Positions 1 to 11,368 of a stretch of DNA of 64,000 bases are shown piece after piece; position 1 is the first letter of the stretch; each line of letters begins with the position of its first letter. Made by a program: the position numbers and the translations under genes. Origin of the DNA: Zopfochytrium polystomum (lineage: Eukaryota > Chytridiomycota > Chytridiomycetes > Chytridiales > Chytridiaceae); contig JAIVFJ010000148.1 of NCBI GenBank assembly GCA_025765615.1, positions 1-64,000 of the forward strand, given 5' to 3'. Under the pieces are notes generated by a model, which searched no databases, was not told where the DNA came from, and saw nothing but the letters and a program-made list of their open reading frames with translations.

Positions 1-300
1 CGGACGATAAAGTCGACGACCAGCGCGCACACTCTGTCGCGTAGCCGCGGCCCCACGAGTCCTCAGCCAGCCAGTAGCCGAGCGCGATGGTGCGGTGGCC
101 GAGGTCGCCGTCATAGCTGAAGAAAGGAGTGAGTTGGAAGGGAGGGGGGATATGGACGAACCAAAATGCAGCAGTAAGCGAGTGCTTCGAGGATCGCGAG
201 GTGTGATGGATTGGCTGAGGCATATGAGGAAGACCGGCACTAACCTGTAGCTGATGGTGCCGCTTACTCGACCGTCAATCTCAATTGCAGAGACCCTTCA
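1..300 (-). pseudogene. GNAT acetyltransferase (RimJ/RimL-like), partial
   Basis: The gene reads on the minus strand and runs off the left edge of the window. The exon at 116..1 encodes IALGYWLAEDSWGRGYATE, the classical acetyl-CoA-binding strand and loop of RimJ/RimL-type GNAT enzymes, which transfer acetyl groups to amines. An upstream exon ending at 245 encodes EIDGRVSGTISY, the preceding strand. The two join in frame across an intron at 244..117 (donor gttagtg, acceptor ttcag). The frame is broken upstream near 290-300 by a TGA and again near 45, where the expected Ala/Leu-rich helix continues in another frame. Either this is a pseudogene or the sequence contains indels. The family call is fairly safe; substrate is unknown. 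Confidence 0.5.
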
Positions 301-494
301 AGCCGACGCGCTGCCCCCGGTGGGCACGCCGCGATCTGCTCCGCGGCGGCTTCGCGGGTCTTGTCTTTCATCCACGACGCCGCATCCTGAACCTACGTCG
401 GTGGGGGGTTTCGACCGGGAACTGACCGAGGGCTTCGATCGACGGCATCCTTGTGAGTATTTGAGTATTGTAGGTCAGAGAAGTGTGCTCATCT

Positions 495-899
495 CTATTT
501 CAAAGGGGGGGAGGGGAGCCTTTGTACTGGATGCCCCACAGAGCGTGCTTCATGGTGTAAACATCCGCCCAAGTCCGATTCAGCCAGCAGCAACAACCAG
601 CAGAAGGAAAAAAACGGAAACTCAGCCTCCTCAAAACATTCAGACAAATTCGTCCGGGCAATCGCAGAGGTGGGCATGGTCAACCTCACAAAGATTTGCA
701 GCAATACCATACCACACAGAATTTGTATGATATTGTCTGCACTTGAGGGAGTAACTCTGTTCAGATATGATTTTGTGATTTCGACGGCAGCTGTTCCACT
801 TAGCAGCGCAGCCATAACGATAGATGGCTTTTGATCGCTAAAATGTTCCAGACCATGTGAAAACGCGCCAAGACACGTAGTTGTCAAAATCACGAACAA
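495..899 (-). CDS. Hypothetical hydrophobic ORF
   Basis: A 134-codon open frame with two hydrophobic stretches (near residues 1-15 and 55-72) and no motif I recognise. The C-terminal half looks like chance coding. It lies between the broken GNAT and a multi-exon membrane-protein gene and could be a stray exon. Weak call. Confidence 0.15.
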   Translation of the reverse strand: MFVILTTTCLGAFSHGLEHFSDQKPSIVMAALLSGTAAVEITKSYLNRVTPSSADNIIQILCGMVLLQIFVRLTMPTSAIARTNLSECFEEAEFPFFSFCWLLLLAESDLGGCLHHEARSVGHPVQRLPSPPLK

Positions 900-990
900 A
901 GGAGTATTCTATCAACTTTACGCTCAATAAGATTCATCGAAACACGCCGCGTATCTTCGTCAGGCAACCTCAACCACCGTCCACTTGTTG

Positions 991-2640
991 ATGGATCAAT
1001 TTATCTCCTTCGCGGCCGGCTCCATGATCGCCGGCGGCACAACGATCGTTTTAGTACGTGTTCAGATTCGATTTCCCCGTCTCGTTTTCTTTCAACTCTC
1101 CAGGGCTTTTGTTGTCGATCTTGAAGATCTCCACAATCTTCGTTCTGGTCCTTGGTGCGCGTGGATTGTTTGCTGATCGGTGGATCAGCACGATCTAGTA
1201 TCATGCAAACAACTCCGCCTGTCCTCCCGTCCGATCTTCTATTGCCGAACTTTCTACTAACATCCTCGTCGTTTTTTCGTCCCAACATTTTGAACCCAAG
1301 GCGATCGCCTACTGGGACTCGATCGCCAAGATCAACAATCCGCTCCTTTTGTGGTCCATGATTCTTGCAATTCTTTTGCAAACGGAAGGCTGTTTTTTGG
1401 ACGGCTACTTGTTTCTCAAAGCGACTCGCGACTTCAACATGGACGAGTTTTACAGGATGAGGTTCTCCGCTCTCTGTAAGCCAAACACCAAAACAAGCTT
1501 TTACCTTCGTGTCAGTAATCGTACGTTCGCTCCCTCCCTCATCGCTTTAAATGATAGACGTCAATGTATATAAGGTTGTATCTTCTCGTTGTCATACACC
1601 ACTGACCGTCCTCAACGTTGAAAAAAAAAGATGGTTCTGTTGATCTTCCACGCAGCATATCGCGCTCTCCTCATTTTTTGTCCGCGATCTATTCTGCTGA
1701 ACGTGATCTCTGCTGCTGCCTTTCTCGGCGCTGTGATTGTCCACACGTAAGCTTGGTGCGCCTTTCGTCGAATTCTCAGCTGTTTACAAATTTCAACTCC
1801 TTTCTCCAAAAGGCTCGGTAAGTCCCCTTCCCGTTCCCCCCTCCCTCGTACGGCACAGCAACCGTCACCACAAGCTTCTAGCAAACTTACTGTTCCTTGG
1901 CACAGGCGTTACGTATATGTGGCAAAACTGGAAGGTGCGGTACTGCATTAAAAATTAACAATGGGCATTGATTGGGCCGGCCCAAAAAAAAAAAGATGAA
2001 CCACAACAGCTCCCCAACTGCCGAATTTACGGCCCTTACATACACGATCATTGTTTACGACGCTGCAATGCTGGTGCTTTTCTTTGGTCTCTCGCAATTC
2101 GCCATCATTCGCTGCATGTCGTCGGTGTACAATGTTAGTGTGTCGTTTCCGATCGTCGCGAAGTTGGTTATTCGGTGCGTCATTTACACCGCACTGACCA
2201 TTGTTGTGGTCCTCTTTGCTAGTGAGTGCATTTCGCGGTTTTGGATATATTCTCTTCTTTTTTTTCCTTCCAATTCGGGGACAGCGAATAACTCGCCTTT
2301 TTTTCCCCCAAAGGCACCGTCGTGAACTGGGCGAAATTCGGTGAGGCTATTCTTTAATGTGGGACGCACTTTATGCGATTGTAAACTCAATCCTTGGTGG
2401 TTTCCACACCATAAACTTGGCTTTTCCGAGCAGCTCCGTGAGTATATTCCCGCGTTTTTTATTTTCTTCATTGATTATCGAGCCCTTAACACAAGCATTT
2501 TTTTCTCTCTGATTGCAGCTTTGGAAGCGGCATGGTTTTCAACATGTTCTTTCCCATGTTCCTGTCCGACGCCGGCATAGTTCGTGACATTGTGGATCAC
2601 TTCAACAACAGCAGGGGTCGGACAGGGAACGTCTCGACGG
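991..2640 (+). CDS. Multi-pass membrane protein, copy 1 of a repeated family (exons fragmentary)
   Basis: A chain of short hydrophobic exons separated by small introns. They include MDQFISFAAGSMIAGGTTIVL-like coding at 991-1053, AYWDSIAKINNP followed by LLLWSMILAILLQTE at about 1300-1420, a TM segment at 1631-1735, VLFFGLSQFAIIRCMSSVY at about 2070-2130, WDALYAIVNSILGG at about 2360, and NMFFPMFLSDAGIVRDIVDHF in pieces at 2519-2620. Donors such as gtgagtgc (2222) and gtgagtat (2438) and acceptors such as ttgcag (2519) fit. At least six membrane segments are implied. The same exon series occurs on the minus strand at 54.4-55.7 kb, and the last exon recurs at 60.4 kb, so the family is real although the function is unknown. 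A frame break near 2350 suggests damage or a missed splice site. Confidence 0.45.
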
Positions 2641-3306
2641 CTGTTAGGTCCCAAATGGCGACCGGGAAGTCTATTGCACCGTGAGAATCGCGGTGGGACC
2701 AGTTTCGGGGGAGAGCACTTCCGAAGAGTCCCGTCATGGCCTTCTTTTCTAATCATTTTCATCTTTGCATGGCCTTTGATCGTTCTCTGACGTTTAAGGG
2801 CAGTTCTCCTTATTTTCTTTTTACTTTTGCGCTTTTTGTATTTCAGTTTGACACAGCAGACCATGGGAACGGAGCATACAGACGAAGAGAGAGTGACAGA
2901 ATGGAAATTGAAGAGCACGACAAATCCGAAAGGGCCTTCGCGTTTCCTGAACAGCCCTAGCCTCTTTCAAGTTCAACAACTAAAAAAAAAAAAGGGGGTG
3001 GGGGGGCGTGGGCAAGAGCTGAGATACAATGTAGGAGTATGTGTAAGTGGGAAAAAGAAACACTCTCATCGCTCTCGCTTCTCATCAAGAGAAATTCGAG
3101 TGGCGATAATTGATGGAGGTCCCTGGGGCAAAACCCAATAGGCAAACCTCCAAAGGAAAAAGGCATCCCCCACAGGCGAACGCCCTCGATAAAGAAGGCG
3201 GAATCCCTTTGGTGGAAGATCGGCTGGTGGCCCTAGATCCCACTAGCAGTGCTTTGTTTGTTGCCGCTATTCGCTTCGGAAAACCAGCACTCGCAAGACA
3301 ACATAT
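2641..3306. other. Intergenic, no supported gene
   Basis: Open frames here are short and low in complexity, with an A11/G-rich run near 2981-3008. I see no motif or conserved exon. It contains the 3' side of the kinase gene that ends at 3307. Confidence 0.3.
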
Positions 3307-4695
3307 TCAGCCACGCATCCACGGATGCTCCAGCACGCGGTCCAGCGTCCACCGCTGCTCGGGGCGGACCATGGTCATGCCCTCCAAGATCTCGACGCAC
3401 TCGGGCGGCACGCGCGGGTCGACGTCGTCGGCGATCGGGAGCGGGCCGGACGCCGGGAACCGCACCGACGACGACGAGGACGATCCGCGGGCGGCCGCGG
3501 CGGCCTCGAGGATGGAGGGTGCGCGGCCGGGACCGTGGAGCAACGCGAAGAGCAAGACGCCGAGCGCAAACACGTCCGCGGCGAACCCGTCGGCGGCGGC
3601 GGGCGTTGCGGCACCCTGGCGGCGTGAGTCCTGGAGTTCCGGTGGGGTCGAGTGCGCGGTGCCGTACGAAGTGAGGGTCGGGCGTTTGCCGTCGGCGCCG
3701 CGGACGGCGTGGCCAAAGTCGCAGACGCGGACGTCAAGCGCGTGGTGCCAATGCGGCTGCGGGCGGTCCGCGTGGTCCGGGTCGGCACAGGGGACCGTAA
3801 CGGACTGCACCAGGACGTTCTCCTCCTTGATGTCGCCGTGGGCCGTGTTTGCGACCCTGTGGAGGTGGTGCACTGCGGCGACGGCCTTGCGGAAGACCTG
3901 GCGGACGTGGCGCGGGTCCGGGAGCGGGGCGGTTTCGGGGGCGGCGCCAGGGTGTCGGCGCAAGTGTGACTGTTCGTTGTGGTGGCGCTGGGCGATCGAC
4001 CATGCCCAGACGTCGGCGGAGCCGGGCGAGACGCGGACGGTGTGGGTGGTGCTGCGGCGCGGGTTGAAAAAGACAAGGAGGTCCTCTGGTGCAGCGGGCG
4101 TGGCCGGGTCAAAGAGCACCGCGAGCCAGTCGCTGCCAAACAGCTCCGTGACCAGGTAAAAGTGGCGGTCGTCCTGCCAGGCGTCGAACGCGTGGAGGAG
4201 GCCCTGGTGGGCGTAGGCCTCGTCGGCGAGGAGCTTGATCAGCTGGATTTCGCGCGGCATCGGCTGGTTTTGCTTGCCGACGTGCTGGGCGGCCTTGTAG
4301 ATGATCTTGATCGCGACGGGTTGCTGCTGCTGCTTCGAATCGTCGGCAAGGTGGCCAGCGACGACGACGCCGTTTGAGCCGTAGCCGAGGATGCGGTCGA
4401 TGCGGAAGGCGTCGAGGTGCGCCGAGTGGCGGACGGCGTAGCGGACGGCCCTGCGGGCCTTCAAGGTGTTGGCGTCGGTGAAGGCCGCGTCCGACGCGCT
4501 GTCGGCGAGCTCGAGTAGACGCAGCGATTCGGCGGAGACGGTCTTTGGGCGGGCAAAAGGGCGGCGATCGGGCGAGGCGGGCGGGGTGGAGAGGGCAGCG
4601 TTGGACGAGGCGTAGCCAGAGTCTGCACGGATCGACATCGAGTGGCCGTCGTGGTGGTGGTGGTGGTGGTCGTGCGGGTTGAGAAGGGCGAGCAT
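3307..4695 (-). CDS. Atypical Ser/Thr protein kinase (paralog of the 61.4-63.3 kb kinase)
   Basis: A 462-codon uninterrupted gene. The N-terminus is low in complexity, with a His run and S/T/P-rich segment (about residues 1-50). The kinase domain spans about 105-460: Gly-rich loop GYGSNGVVVAGH, the VAIKII lysine, a catalytic loop HGDIKEENVLV in which the usual HRD arginine is Gly, the metal-binding DFGHA, and TPPEL in place of APE. It ends with the typical HPWMRG C-terminus. A long insert rich in His/Arg/Pro lies before the catalytic loop. HGD instead of HRD suggests activity independent of activation-loop phosphorylation. All other key residues are present, so it should bind ATP. The same architecture recurs at 61428-63257, so the pair is an old duplication. 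Substrate and pathway are unknown. Confidence 0.85.
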   Translation of the reverse strand: MLALLNPHDHHHHHHDGHSMSIRADSGYASSNAALSTPPASPDRRPFARPKTVSAESLRLLELADSASDAAFTDANTLKARRAVRYAVRHSAHLDAFRIDRILGYGSNGVVVAGHLADDSKQQQQPVAIKIIYKAAQHVGKQNQPMPREIQLIKLLADEAYAHQGLLHAFDAWQDDRHFYLVTELFGSDWLAVLFDPATPAAPEDLLVFFNPRRSTTHTVRVSPGSADVWAWSIAQRHHNEQSHLRRHPGAAPETAPLPDPRHVRQVFRKAVAAVHHLHRVANTAHGDIKEENVLVQSVTVPCADPDHADRPQPHWHHALDVRVCDFGHAVRGADGKRPTLTSYGTAHSTPPELQDSRRQGAATPAAADGFAADVFALGVLLFALLHGPGRAPSILEAAAAARGSSSSSSVRFPASGPLPIADDVDPRVPPECVEILEGMTMVRPEQRWTLDRVLEHPWMRG

Positions 4696-5865
4696 GATGG
4701 CAGTTTGGATTGGTTTGGTTTGGTGCTGTTTTGTGAGTGCAGCAGCAACGGGGCGATCCAGCCAAGTTACGATTGGAGGAGAGGGGGTTGTGGGGGAAGG
4801 AAAGGTTGGGGACGGGGGACCACAGGTCTGCGGGGAGTTTATGTACTTTGTCGTCGTGTTAATAATATGAATGTATTATATGTGTGTACACACACACACT
4901 GTTGGAAACGGAGGCGGAGCGGGAAAATCGGACAACGAGGAGTCGGAGGGAGGCGGGCGGCCGAACCCCTGCCTGATTCATAAGCGGAGAGTTGCGGGCG
5001 AGCTTGTCTGTCGCTCGCTCAGTCACACACACACACAGACACACACACACACACACACACACTCTCTCTCTCTCTGTCTCTCTCTCAATCTCTCTCTCCC
5101 TCTCTCGCTCTCTCTTCATTCATTCATTGTCTTTGTCAGAATCGTGGAAAATCCGAATTTCAAATATTTAATAATAATTGCGGTGGCCCTCCTTTTTCTC
5201 ATCGGAATGACGCTGCGATCACGATGGGAGGGAATCACCCATTTCTCTGTCGTCCCCGCAGCCACACAGAGCCTTTGCTGCTTCTGCTGCTGGTGCTGCT
5301 GCTGCCGGAAAGGGACGGGACGGACCATGTTCTCGTGGGCACTCCCATTGAATTCCACCCCCCCTTTGCTTCTCTTACCACGTCTATCCCCCATGCGCGG
5401 TGAGCGTCGGGCTGTCACTTCGGTATCCACCACCCACCCCAGATTACCGTCTTTCCTCGAGGCCACGTATCGGAACTACTTGCTCGCTTGCTGGGGGGGC
5501 TTGTGCCCAGACAGAATCGCCGCCCCCAAAAAACTTTCGCTTTTTCGGCATCGCCGTCGTACGTGGCCTCACAGGAAGTGCCCTTTGAACTACCCGTCTG
5601 CGGCGTTTTGTTACCGCCCTCATACCGGGGGAAGTGGAGTGTGGGCTTTTTGTTTGCACCGGGCGCGTTGTGAGGAGAGAGAGAGAGACAGAGAGTGAGT
5701 GAGAGAGAGAGAGAGAGACAGACAGGCGGACTTCCGTCTGAGCGGATTCTCGGAAGTGAACGCAGAAACGCTTTCCTCGGGGGTGAATATTTGCACGGAT
5801 TTGCCGAACCCGAACAGCGGCCGCTAAGTTTTCTCTCTCTCCATCCTCCACTCTCCCCCAACCAA
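4696..5865. other. Divergent intergenic region with microsatellites
   Basis: The region lies between the minus-strand kinase and the plus-strand universal stress protein, so it should carry both promoters. It holds a (CA)n block followed by a (CT)n block at about 5023-5112 and GA-rich repeats at 5672-5725. Open frames across it are mostly repeat-driven and not believable as genes. Confidence 0.35.
5023..5112. repeat. (CA)n/(CT)n compound microsatellite
   Basis: A run of CA dinucleotides interrupted once by GA passes directly into a CT-rich run. Its length and position upstream of a gene resemble the similar tracts at 6941-6975, 44753-44875 and 51253-51310. Confidence 0.9.
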
Positions 5866-6689
5866 ATGGCGTCGTCGGCGCCCGCCCCCACCTCCGTCCA
5901 CGAGGACGTCGTCCACCCGCACGAGACGCACGCAGCATCCGGCGCGCCCCCCGCCCGCGTCATTGCGATCGCCGTCGACGCCTCGGCGTACTCCGAGTAC
6001 GCCTTCAACTGGACCATCCAGAACGTCGTGCGGCCTGATACGGACCAGATCGTGCTGCTCAACGTGCGCCCGCTCGTCTCGTTCCCAGTCGCGTTCGAGG
6101 CCAGTCAGCGCGGAGGCCCTGAAGCAGTTTGAGGATCTCGATGCCGTGGTGAGTGCGCTTTGACTGAGGGATGGGCTTCAAGAACGACCATCTGATCGAC
6201 GCCTGGCTCCTCGCAGAACCGGAAAGAGTCGCACGACCTCCTCCGCGCTTACGCCGCCAAGGTCCCCGCTCTCAAGTGCGTACCTCTCATGAATCACTCC
6301 CCTGATCGCTTCGCATCTTGCCTCTTGTTTCTGTCCTCACAACAACTGATCGTCTGCACCGACCAACCAGGTACAACATCCGCGGCGTCGCGCTGCGCGG
6401 TGACCCGCGCGACGAGATCGCTTTCAAGGTCGAGGAGATCCGCGCCGACATGCTCGTCGTCGGGTCTCGCGGCCTCGGCGCCGTCAAGAGGGACGTTCCT
6501 CGGATGTAAGCGTTTTGTGGCCCCTTGCCCCGTCCTACTAATGGACCGCGCATCAACCTTGTTTCGCATTTGTATTTTTTTCCTTTTCTCTCTCTTACTC
6601 ACCCAGCCGTGAGCGACTACCTCGTCCGCCACCTCCACCTGCCCGTGATCGTTCCGCGAAAGTCCGAGGACGAGGAAATCAAGGGATGA
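5866..6689 (+). CDS. Universal stress protein (UspA family)
   Basis: The start ATG at 5866 follows a pyrimidine-rich leader. I read four exons: 5866-6148, 6217-6275, 6371-6505 and 6607-6689, with donors gtgagtg, gtgcgta and gtaagcg and cag acceptors. The first strand VIAIAVDASAYSEYAF is the UspA ATP-binding D-x-S motif, and the C-terminal GSRGLGAVKRTFLGS is the G-x2-G-x9-G-S nucleotide loop, followed by VSDYLVRHLHLPVIV. USP proteins bind ATP and help cells survive stress. Two single-base breaks are needed to keep the frame, one near 6104 (extra base before the VSAEALKQF helix) and one near 6493 (extra G in AGAGGGACG). Because the motifs on both sides are well kept, sequencing indels are at least as likely as decay. 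Confidence 0.75.
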
Positions 6690-7625
6690 GAAAAAAAAAA
6701 GAAGGGGGGAATGTCTTTATCCGGATTGTATTCGTTTACAAGTCGAGTGGGTCGAGCGTTTGCGTAGAATACAAGAATGGGGGCTAGTGCCATTCTTTGT
6801 CCATCAAAGTTGTTTGCTTGTAACTAACCGTCGTGGGAGGCGAAAATGTTGGTATAAATACTCTTCTTGAGCGAACAATGCTCTTGGGAGGGGATCGTGA
6901 GTTGGAGATGCGTGGGGTGGGGAATATTTTGAGTTGAGTTGGACACACACACACACACACACACATACACACACTATCTCTCTCGGTCCATCCCTCTTCC
7001 TTCCACGTCTCTCTCTTCCACCTCCTCCTCCATCTCGCCGCAACGCGCGAACCGCAAACTCGCGGACGATGGGGAGATCGTATGTCATTACGTCACTCAA
7101 GCCAGCTCGGTTTTTCTTCAGCTCTGGCCAAAATGCTTACAAAAAGGTGGGGTTTTTTTCCGACAGAATTTTGACGGTCCTAAAGTAGTGTGGCTCGATG
7201 TTGAACCATAATCATCTTTTTTTTCCACATTTCAGTTTGCGCATGAGAATCTTTCCGCTCCATGGCGGAAGTGTCCATCGCCGTAAACAAAATCGGACCT
7301 GAGCCAAAAACAATTGAATCGGTTGTCGTTTTTGCTTCCCGACCCTGTCGGAGACAGACAGACAGACAGATAGACCGACAGACCGACCGACAGACAGACC
7401 GACAGACAGATGCAGGGAATGAGGCGGCAGGCTCGCTCAAATCGCATAAAGCCACGCTGACAAAAGCAGCAGGAAAAGAGAGGACAGATCCAAGTCAGCA
7501 GCACAACAACCCTTGCGCTGCTGCTGCCCTTACTTCGCAAGGCCCTCACGAACAACAACAACCAGCAACAACAACTTCTCGCACAGCAAGCACAGCAAGC
7601 ACCCCACCCGACCCATCACCATACC
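6690..7625. other. Intergenic region with CA and GACA repeats
   Basis: It contains the 3' region of the stress protein gene, a (CA)n tract at 6941-6975 and a GACA/GACC array at about 7352-7410. CAA/CAG-rich leader sequence precedes the transporter start. No gene is supported here. Confidence 0.35.
7352..7410. repeat. GACA/GACC tetranucleotide microsatellite
   Basis: About fourteen tandem four-base units alternate between gaca, gata and gacc. The array lies 215-275 bp upstream of the first ATG of the transporter gene, so length changes could affect its promoter or leader. Confidence 0.85.
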
Positions 7626-9753
7626 ATGACGACCGACATCTCCACTGACAACAGCAGCAGCAGCAGCAGCGGCAAACTGCAACAACAACCATCGCCCGCA
7701 CCCGAGAAGGAGACGTCGTCGACCCTCGCCGACGAACAGGGCTTCGTCATCACAACCGAGGGCGGACTCGACGGCGCCGACCTCTCCACCACCACCACCA
7801 CCACCACGGCTGCAAAGTTGGCAGACCCGGAGGCCCCACCGCCACCTCCCGATGGGTCGTACGTCGCCCTCGCGACCCGCTTTTGACCAGGACTTTGTCA
7901 AGGTCCCGCTCGGCCGCGTGCAGTTTGCGATGGTTTTTGTTGCGCTGCTCCTCGCCATCTTGCTGGCCGCGCTGGACCAGACGATTGTGTCGACCATCCT
8001 GAGGGTCGTCGTGGCGGACCTCGGGCACCAGGAGCTGATCTCGTGGATCGGATCCGCTTACCTGATTACCGCAACCTCGTTCTCGCTGCTGTAAGAACCC
8101 CCCAGATTGGTCGTATGGCGTTTGTCCCACTTGCTCATGTCACCTTGTTTTTTCCCGCTTCGCCCAGGTACGGACGCATGTCCGACATTTTCGGCCGCAA
8201 GTGGGTGTTCATCTTTGCGATTGCCGTCTTTGAAATTGGATCGGCCATCTGCGGTGCCGCCAACTCAATGGAACTTCTTATCGTCGGCCGAGCCATTGCT
8301 GGTGTTGGTGAGTCCCCGACCGCCGGTCCACATGACACTCGGCCAGAAGGCTTACGGTTCCCTCTATAGGCGGAGGCGGTATCTTTTCGCTCGTGCTCAT
8401 TATCATCACTGACATCGTCTCCATCGCTGACCGAGGTGAGTAACCATGGAGTGTTGGTTGCTTGAATTCTTTCTAATACTTTTGTACTCTCAATCAGGAA
8501 AGTACCAGGGTATGATTGGCGCCGTTTTCGGTCTGTCCTCCGTCATCGGCCCCCTCATTGGCGGCGGCTTTGCTGACAATGGTCTCTGGAGATGGTGCTT
8601 CTACATCAATCTTCCCGTCGGCGTTATCACCATGGCTTTCGTCATTTTCGTTTTGAATCTGGAGGCACCTACAGGCTCCGTCGCCGACAAAATTCGTCAG
8701 ATTGACTTTTTGGGCACTTGCATCGTCTTCATCGGTGTCACTTGCTTCGTTACGCCTATCCAACTGGCTGGCTCAACTTGGGAATGGAGCTCCCCGCAGA
8801 CTATTGCGCTTCTCGTGGTTTCTGTCCTCCTGCTCCTCGCGTTCATGTACGTGCAGACCAAAGTCGCCAAGAACCCGATTGTTCCGCCGTCCATCTTAAT
8901 GAACTCGAGCGTCCCGGCATTCTTGGTGATTGCCTTTTCGCTTGGAGCGGCGTTCTTCTCGGCCGTGTACTACATTGCGTAAGCGACTTCTTGCTTGTTT
9001 AGTTAACTTGCTTGACAACTCCCATCACTAACGCTTCTCAAACCAAACCACAGGCTCTTCTTCCAAGTCGACTACGGTGTCTCGGCCACGGCGGCTGGCC
9101 TGAACACGATCCCTCTTATCTTTGGCGTCGTCCTCCTCTCCATCTCCTCCGGCCAAATCGTGTCCCGCACTGGCAAATACGTGCACTTCCTCTACATCGG
9201 CGGCGTCCTCGTCTCCGCCGGCTTGATCGCCACCTCCTTCCTCACCCCTTCGTCCTCCCTCGCCGCCCGCGTCTGCTTCCTCCTCATCCTCGGCGTCGGC
9301 TGCGGCTCCCTCATCCAGATCCGCATCATCGGCCTCCAAGCCTCCGTCGACCTCCCCAAGATCGCCGTTGTCACGGCCGTCTCCCAGTTCATGCAGACCC
9401 TCGGCGGCGCCTTTGGCATCGCCATCACGGGCACCATGCTCAACAACGTCCTGTCGACCCAGATCGACTCGCACCCGACCCTCATCCGCGTGCTCGAGTC
9501 GTCGCCCGCGTTGAGCGCCATTCCGAGGACGCAGGTCGTCGTGCTTAGGGAGGCGCTTGTCGCCGCGGCGGCGAACGGGGCGGTCCCGAACGCGGCGGAG
9601 GCGCTGGTGGAGCTGTTGGATTCGTTTACGATGGCGTACGCGAATATCTTTAGGCTGCTGCTGCTGTTTTCGGGGGCGATTCTGGTCGCGGCGCCGTTTG
9701 TGAAGCCGGCGCAGATCAGGGGGGCCCATGGAGGCGGCGCTCGGAAAAAGTGA
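7626..9753 (+). CDS. MFS drug:H+ antiporter, DHA2 (14-TM) family
   Basis: I read exons 7852-8090, 8168-8307, 8370-8435, 8498-8978 and 9054-9753, with GT-AG introns at each gap. The core shows the DHA2 signatures: [10 protein letters not shown] in TM1, [12 protein letters not shown] (loop 2-3 motif A), a Gly-rich TM, then [14 protein letters not shown] before TM7 and about fourteen hydrophobic segments in all. These transporters sit in the plasma or vacuolar membrane and export toxic compounds with protons. An acidic/Thr-rich N-terminal stretch opens at ATG 7626 (86 codons) but runs out of frame near 7887; ATG 7852 restores the right frame. So either 7852 is the true start or a one-base error joins the two. 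Confidence 0.85.
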
Positions 9754-10130
9754 CAATTTGGGGGCAGAAGCGTTGGGGCTCAGTTATCTTCTATTTGTTA
9801 CCCTTTTGTGGAATGGGCTTTTCTTCATTCTTCATCTCTCCTATTTTGCAGCTATAGCTCGTGATGCCGCTGTCTTGCTCACGTCGCCTCCTAACCATGC
9901 CACAAACAAATTACTTGGGTGAAGTTTGCAAGAATCTTGCCGACTGAATAGAAGTGCATCCAACAAACTGGAAAGCCCAGGAAAATCTCCCCAACCAGCC
10001 ACCGAGAACCGCCGAACAGTATACAAACCACACCTCGATGCAACTTCAAATTCTTTCCCAATACTGGAAAGGGTTTGGTGTTGTACTGATAGTGTTGTTC
10101 ATTTCGGTTTTTGAATCTAAATATGAGATC
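9754..10130. other. Intergenic, no gene seen
   Basis: This is the 3' flank of the transporter gene and the 5' flank of the tRNA gene. No conserved exon or repeat is visible. Confidence 0.4.
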
Positions 10131-10220
10131 GCCTGTGTAGCTCAGGGGTAGGGCTTTACACTTGTACCTCACACGAGAGCTGCAATGTAAGGGTCCAGTG
10201 TTCAATTCACTGCTCAGGCA
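10131..10220 (+). tRNA. tRNA-Thr (UGU) with an 18-nt intron
   Basis: The sequence folds into a cloverleaf. The acceptor gcctgtg pairs with ctcaggc (one T-T mismatch). The D-stem is gctc/gggc with an A-box TAGCTCAGGGGTAGG. The anticodon stem is ttaca/tgtaa, and the T-arm cagtg-ttcaatt-cactg contains the B-box core. The anticodon loop is split after position 37 by about 18 nt, the canonical nuclear tRNA intron position, giving the anticodon TGT. The discriminator is A and a TTTT terminator follows at 10222. Confidence 0.8.
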
Positions 10221-10932
10221 CTTTTACCCGGAATACAATTTTTCGTTTAGGTTGCCTTCTGTAGTTGTTTGGGTTACAGAGTAGCACTTCCGATTGAATG
10301 TGTTTCTTACCGGACCAACGCCTCTCCTCAAGAAACTTGGAGCAACGCACATTCGCCAAAGAGAGGATTAAGAGATCTTTCCCTGACTTGAAACCTCTCC
10401 GGGATGATCCATCAGCAGCCGGGCCTTCAACGCAGCTCCCAGGGCTGATCGACTTATTTTAGCTCGTACGTGCGGCAGTTTGGCGGACTTCTCGTTGCTC
10501 TATTACGCAAAATCTTTCTTCCTGGGCCGGCGGTGCCATGCTCATCACTCTGTACCCATTTGTGGCTGAACACACCCGCGCCGAAAAGAGCGAGGCAAAT
10601 CGATTTCGCCTGTGCCTGCATTTTGTTTGCTGCCGATCTGGCTTAGCTGCCAGCCGGTCAAGAGCCAAGCGAGGAATGGCGACCAGTAGCGACTGCGTTG
10701 CTGTCCGAAGGCTGCCGCCCATGAACGCCACGGTGCCGGCAGACAAAGGCGGCGACTACATTTGCTTGTTCCCAGACCGGGGATCTGACAGTCGTTTCAT
10801 TGTTGTTATTAATGCATGTATGTGTGCGAGGAGGCAAGGAGTTGACCTCCACTCGCACTCTCGGCCTCACCCTTTATCGATTACCCCTCGTTCGCCTCCG
10901 TCCTTCAGGCACATCACGAGCATCGGATACTC
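10221..10932. other. Intergenic, no supported gene
   Basis: A few open frames exist (for example 10538-11038 on plus), but they run through the palindrome at 10933-11005 and show no recognisable domain. Nothing convincing is seen. Confidence 0.3.
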
Positions 10933-11005
10933 CTTCAACGACAGCCAAGGGATTATCATGAGCTTCAGCGCGAAGCTCATGATAATCCCTTGGCTGTCGT
11001 TGAAG
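10933..11005. repeat. Perfect palindrome: 34-bp arms, 5-bp loop
   Basis: The left arm 10933-10966 is the exact reverse complement of the right arm 10972-11005, with loop agcgc. Pairing stops at the first base outside both arms. Such a structure would extrude as a cruciform or make a 34-bp hairpin in RNA. No flanking T-run makes it a standard terminator. It could be the scar of a hairpin intermediate or a foldback repeat. Confidence 0.95.
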
Positions 11006-11368
11006 TGGCTGGAGGAGCTAAGGAGGTCGCCTGCTTGAGCTGTCGACACCTTCATCCCTCAGACTTCCAGAAGAATTCACAACTGGGTCAACGTGAACGC
11101 CGAGCTGGATTTGAGCAACGTTGCCCTGCTTCCAAATTTGGAGTCGCTCTGAGTATAAACATCGAGGCCGAAGATCTGTTTTTCGAGGCTGAAACTGTAT
11201 GTGCTCAACAGCTTCGTTGGAGAACCTTGGCCTTTCACGGGTTTCACCTATTGGCCTCAAAACCACGACTCTTCAGTATTTGTTCGTCTCACAAGAACGC
11301 CTTACTTCTTGTTGCGATAATGAAAGTGACCGAGTGTAAACCGCGGTGCTGACTTAACGTTACTAGAA

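Noticed and set aside
3325..4377. Plus-strand frames across the first kinase
   Set aside because: Antisense shadows of a GC-rich gene with all kinase motifs on minus.
7352..7410. Short regular repeats suggestive of a CRISPR-like array
   Set aside because: Four-base tandem units without spacers; an ordinary microsatellite in a eukaryotic genome.
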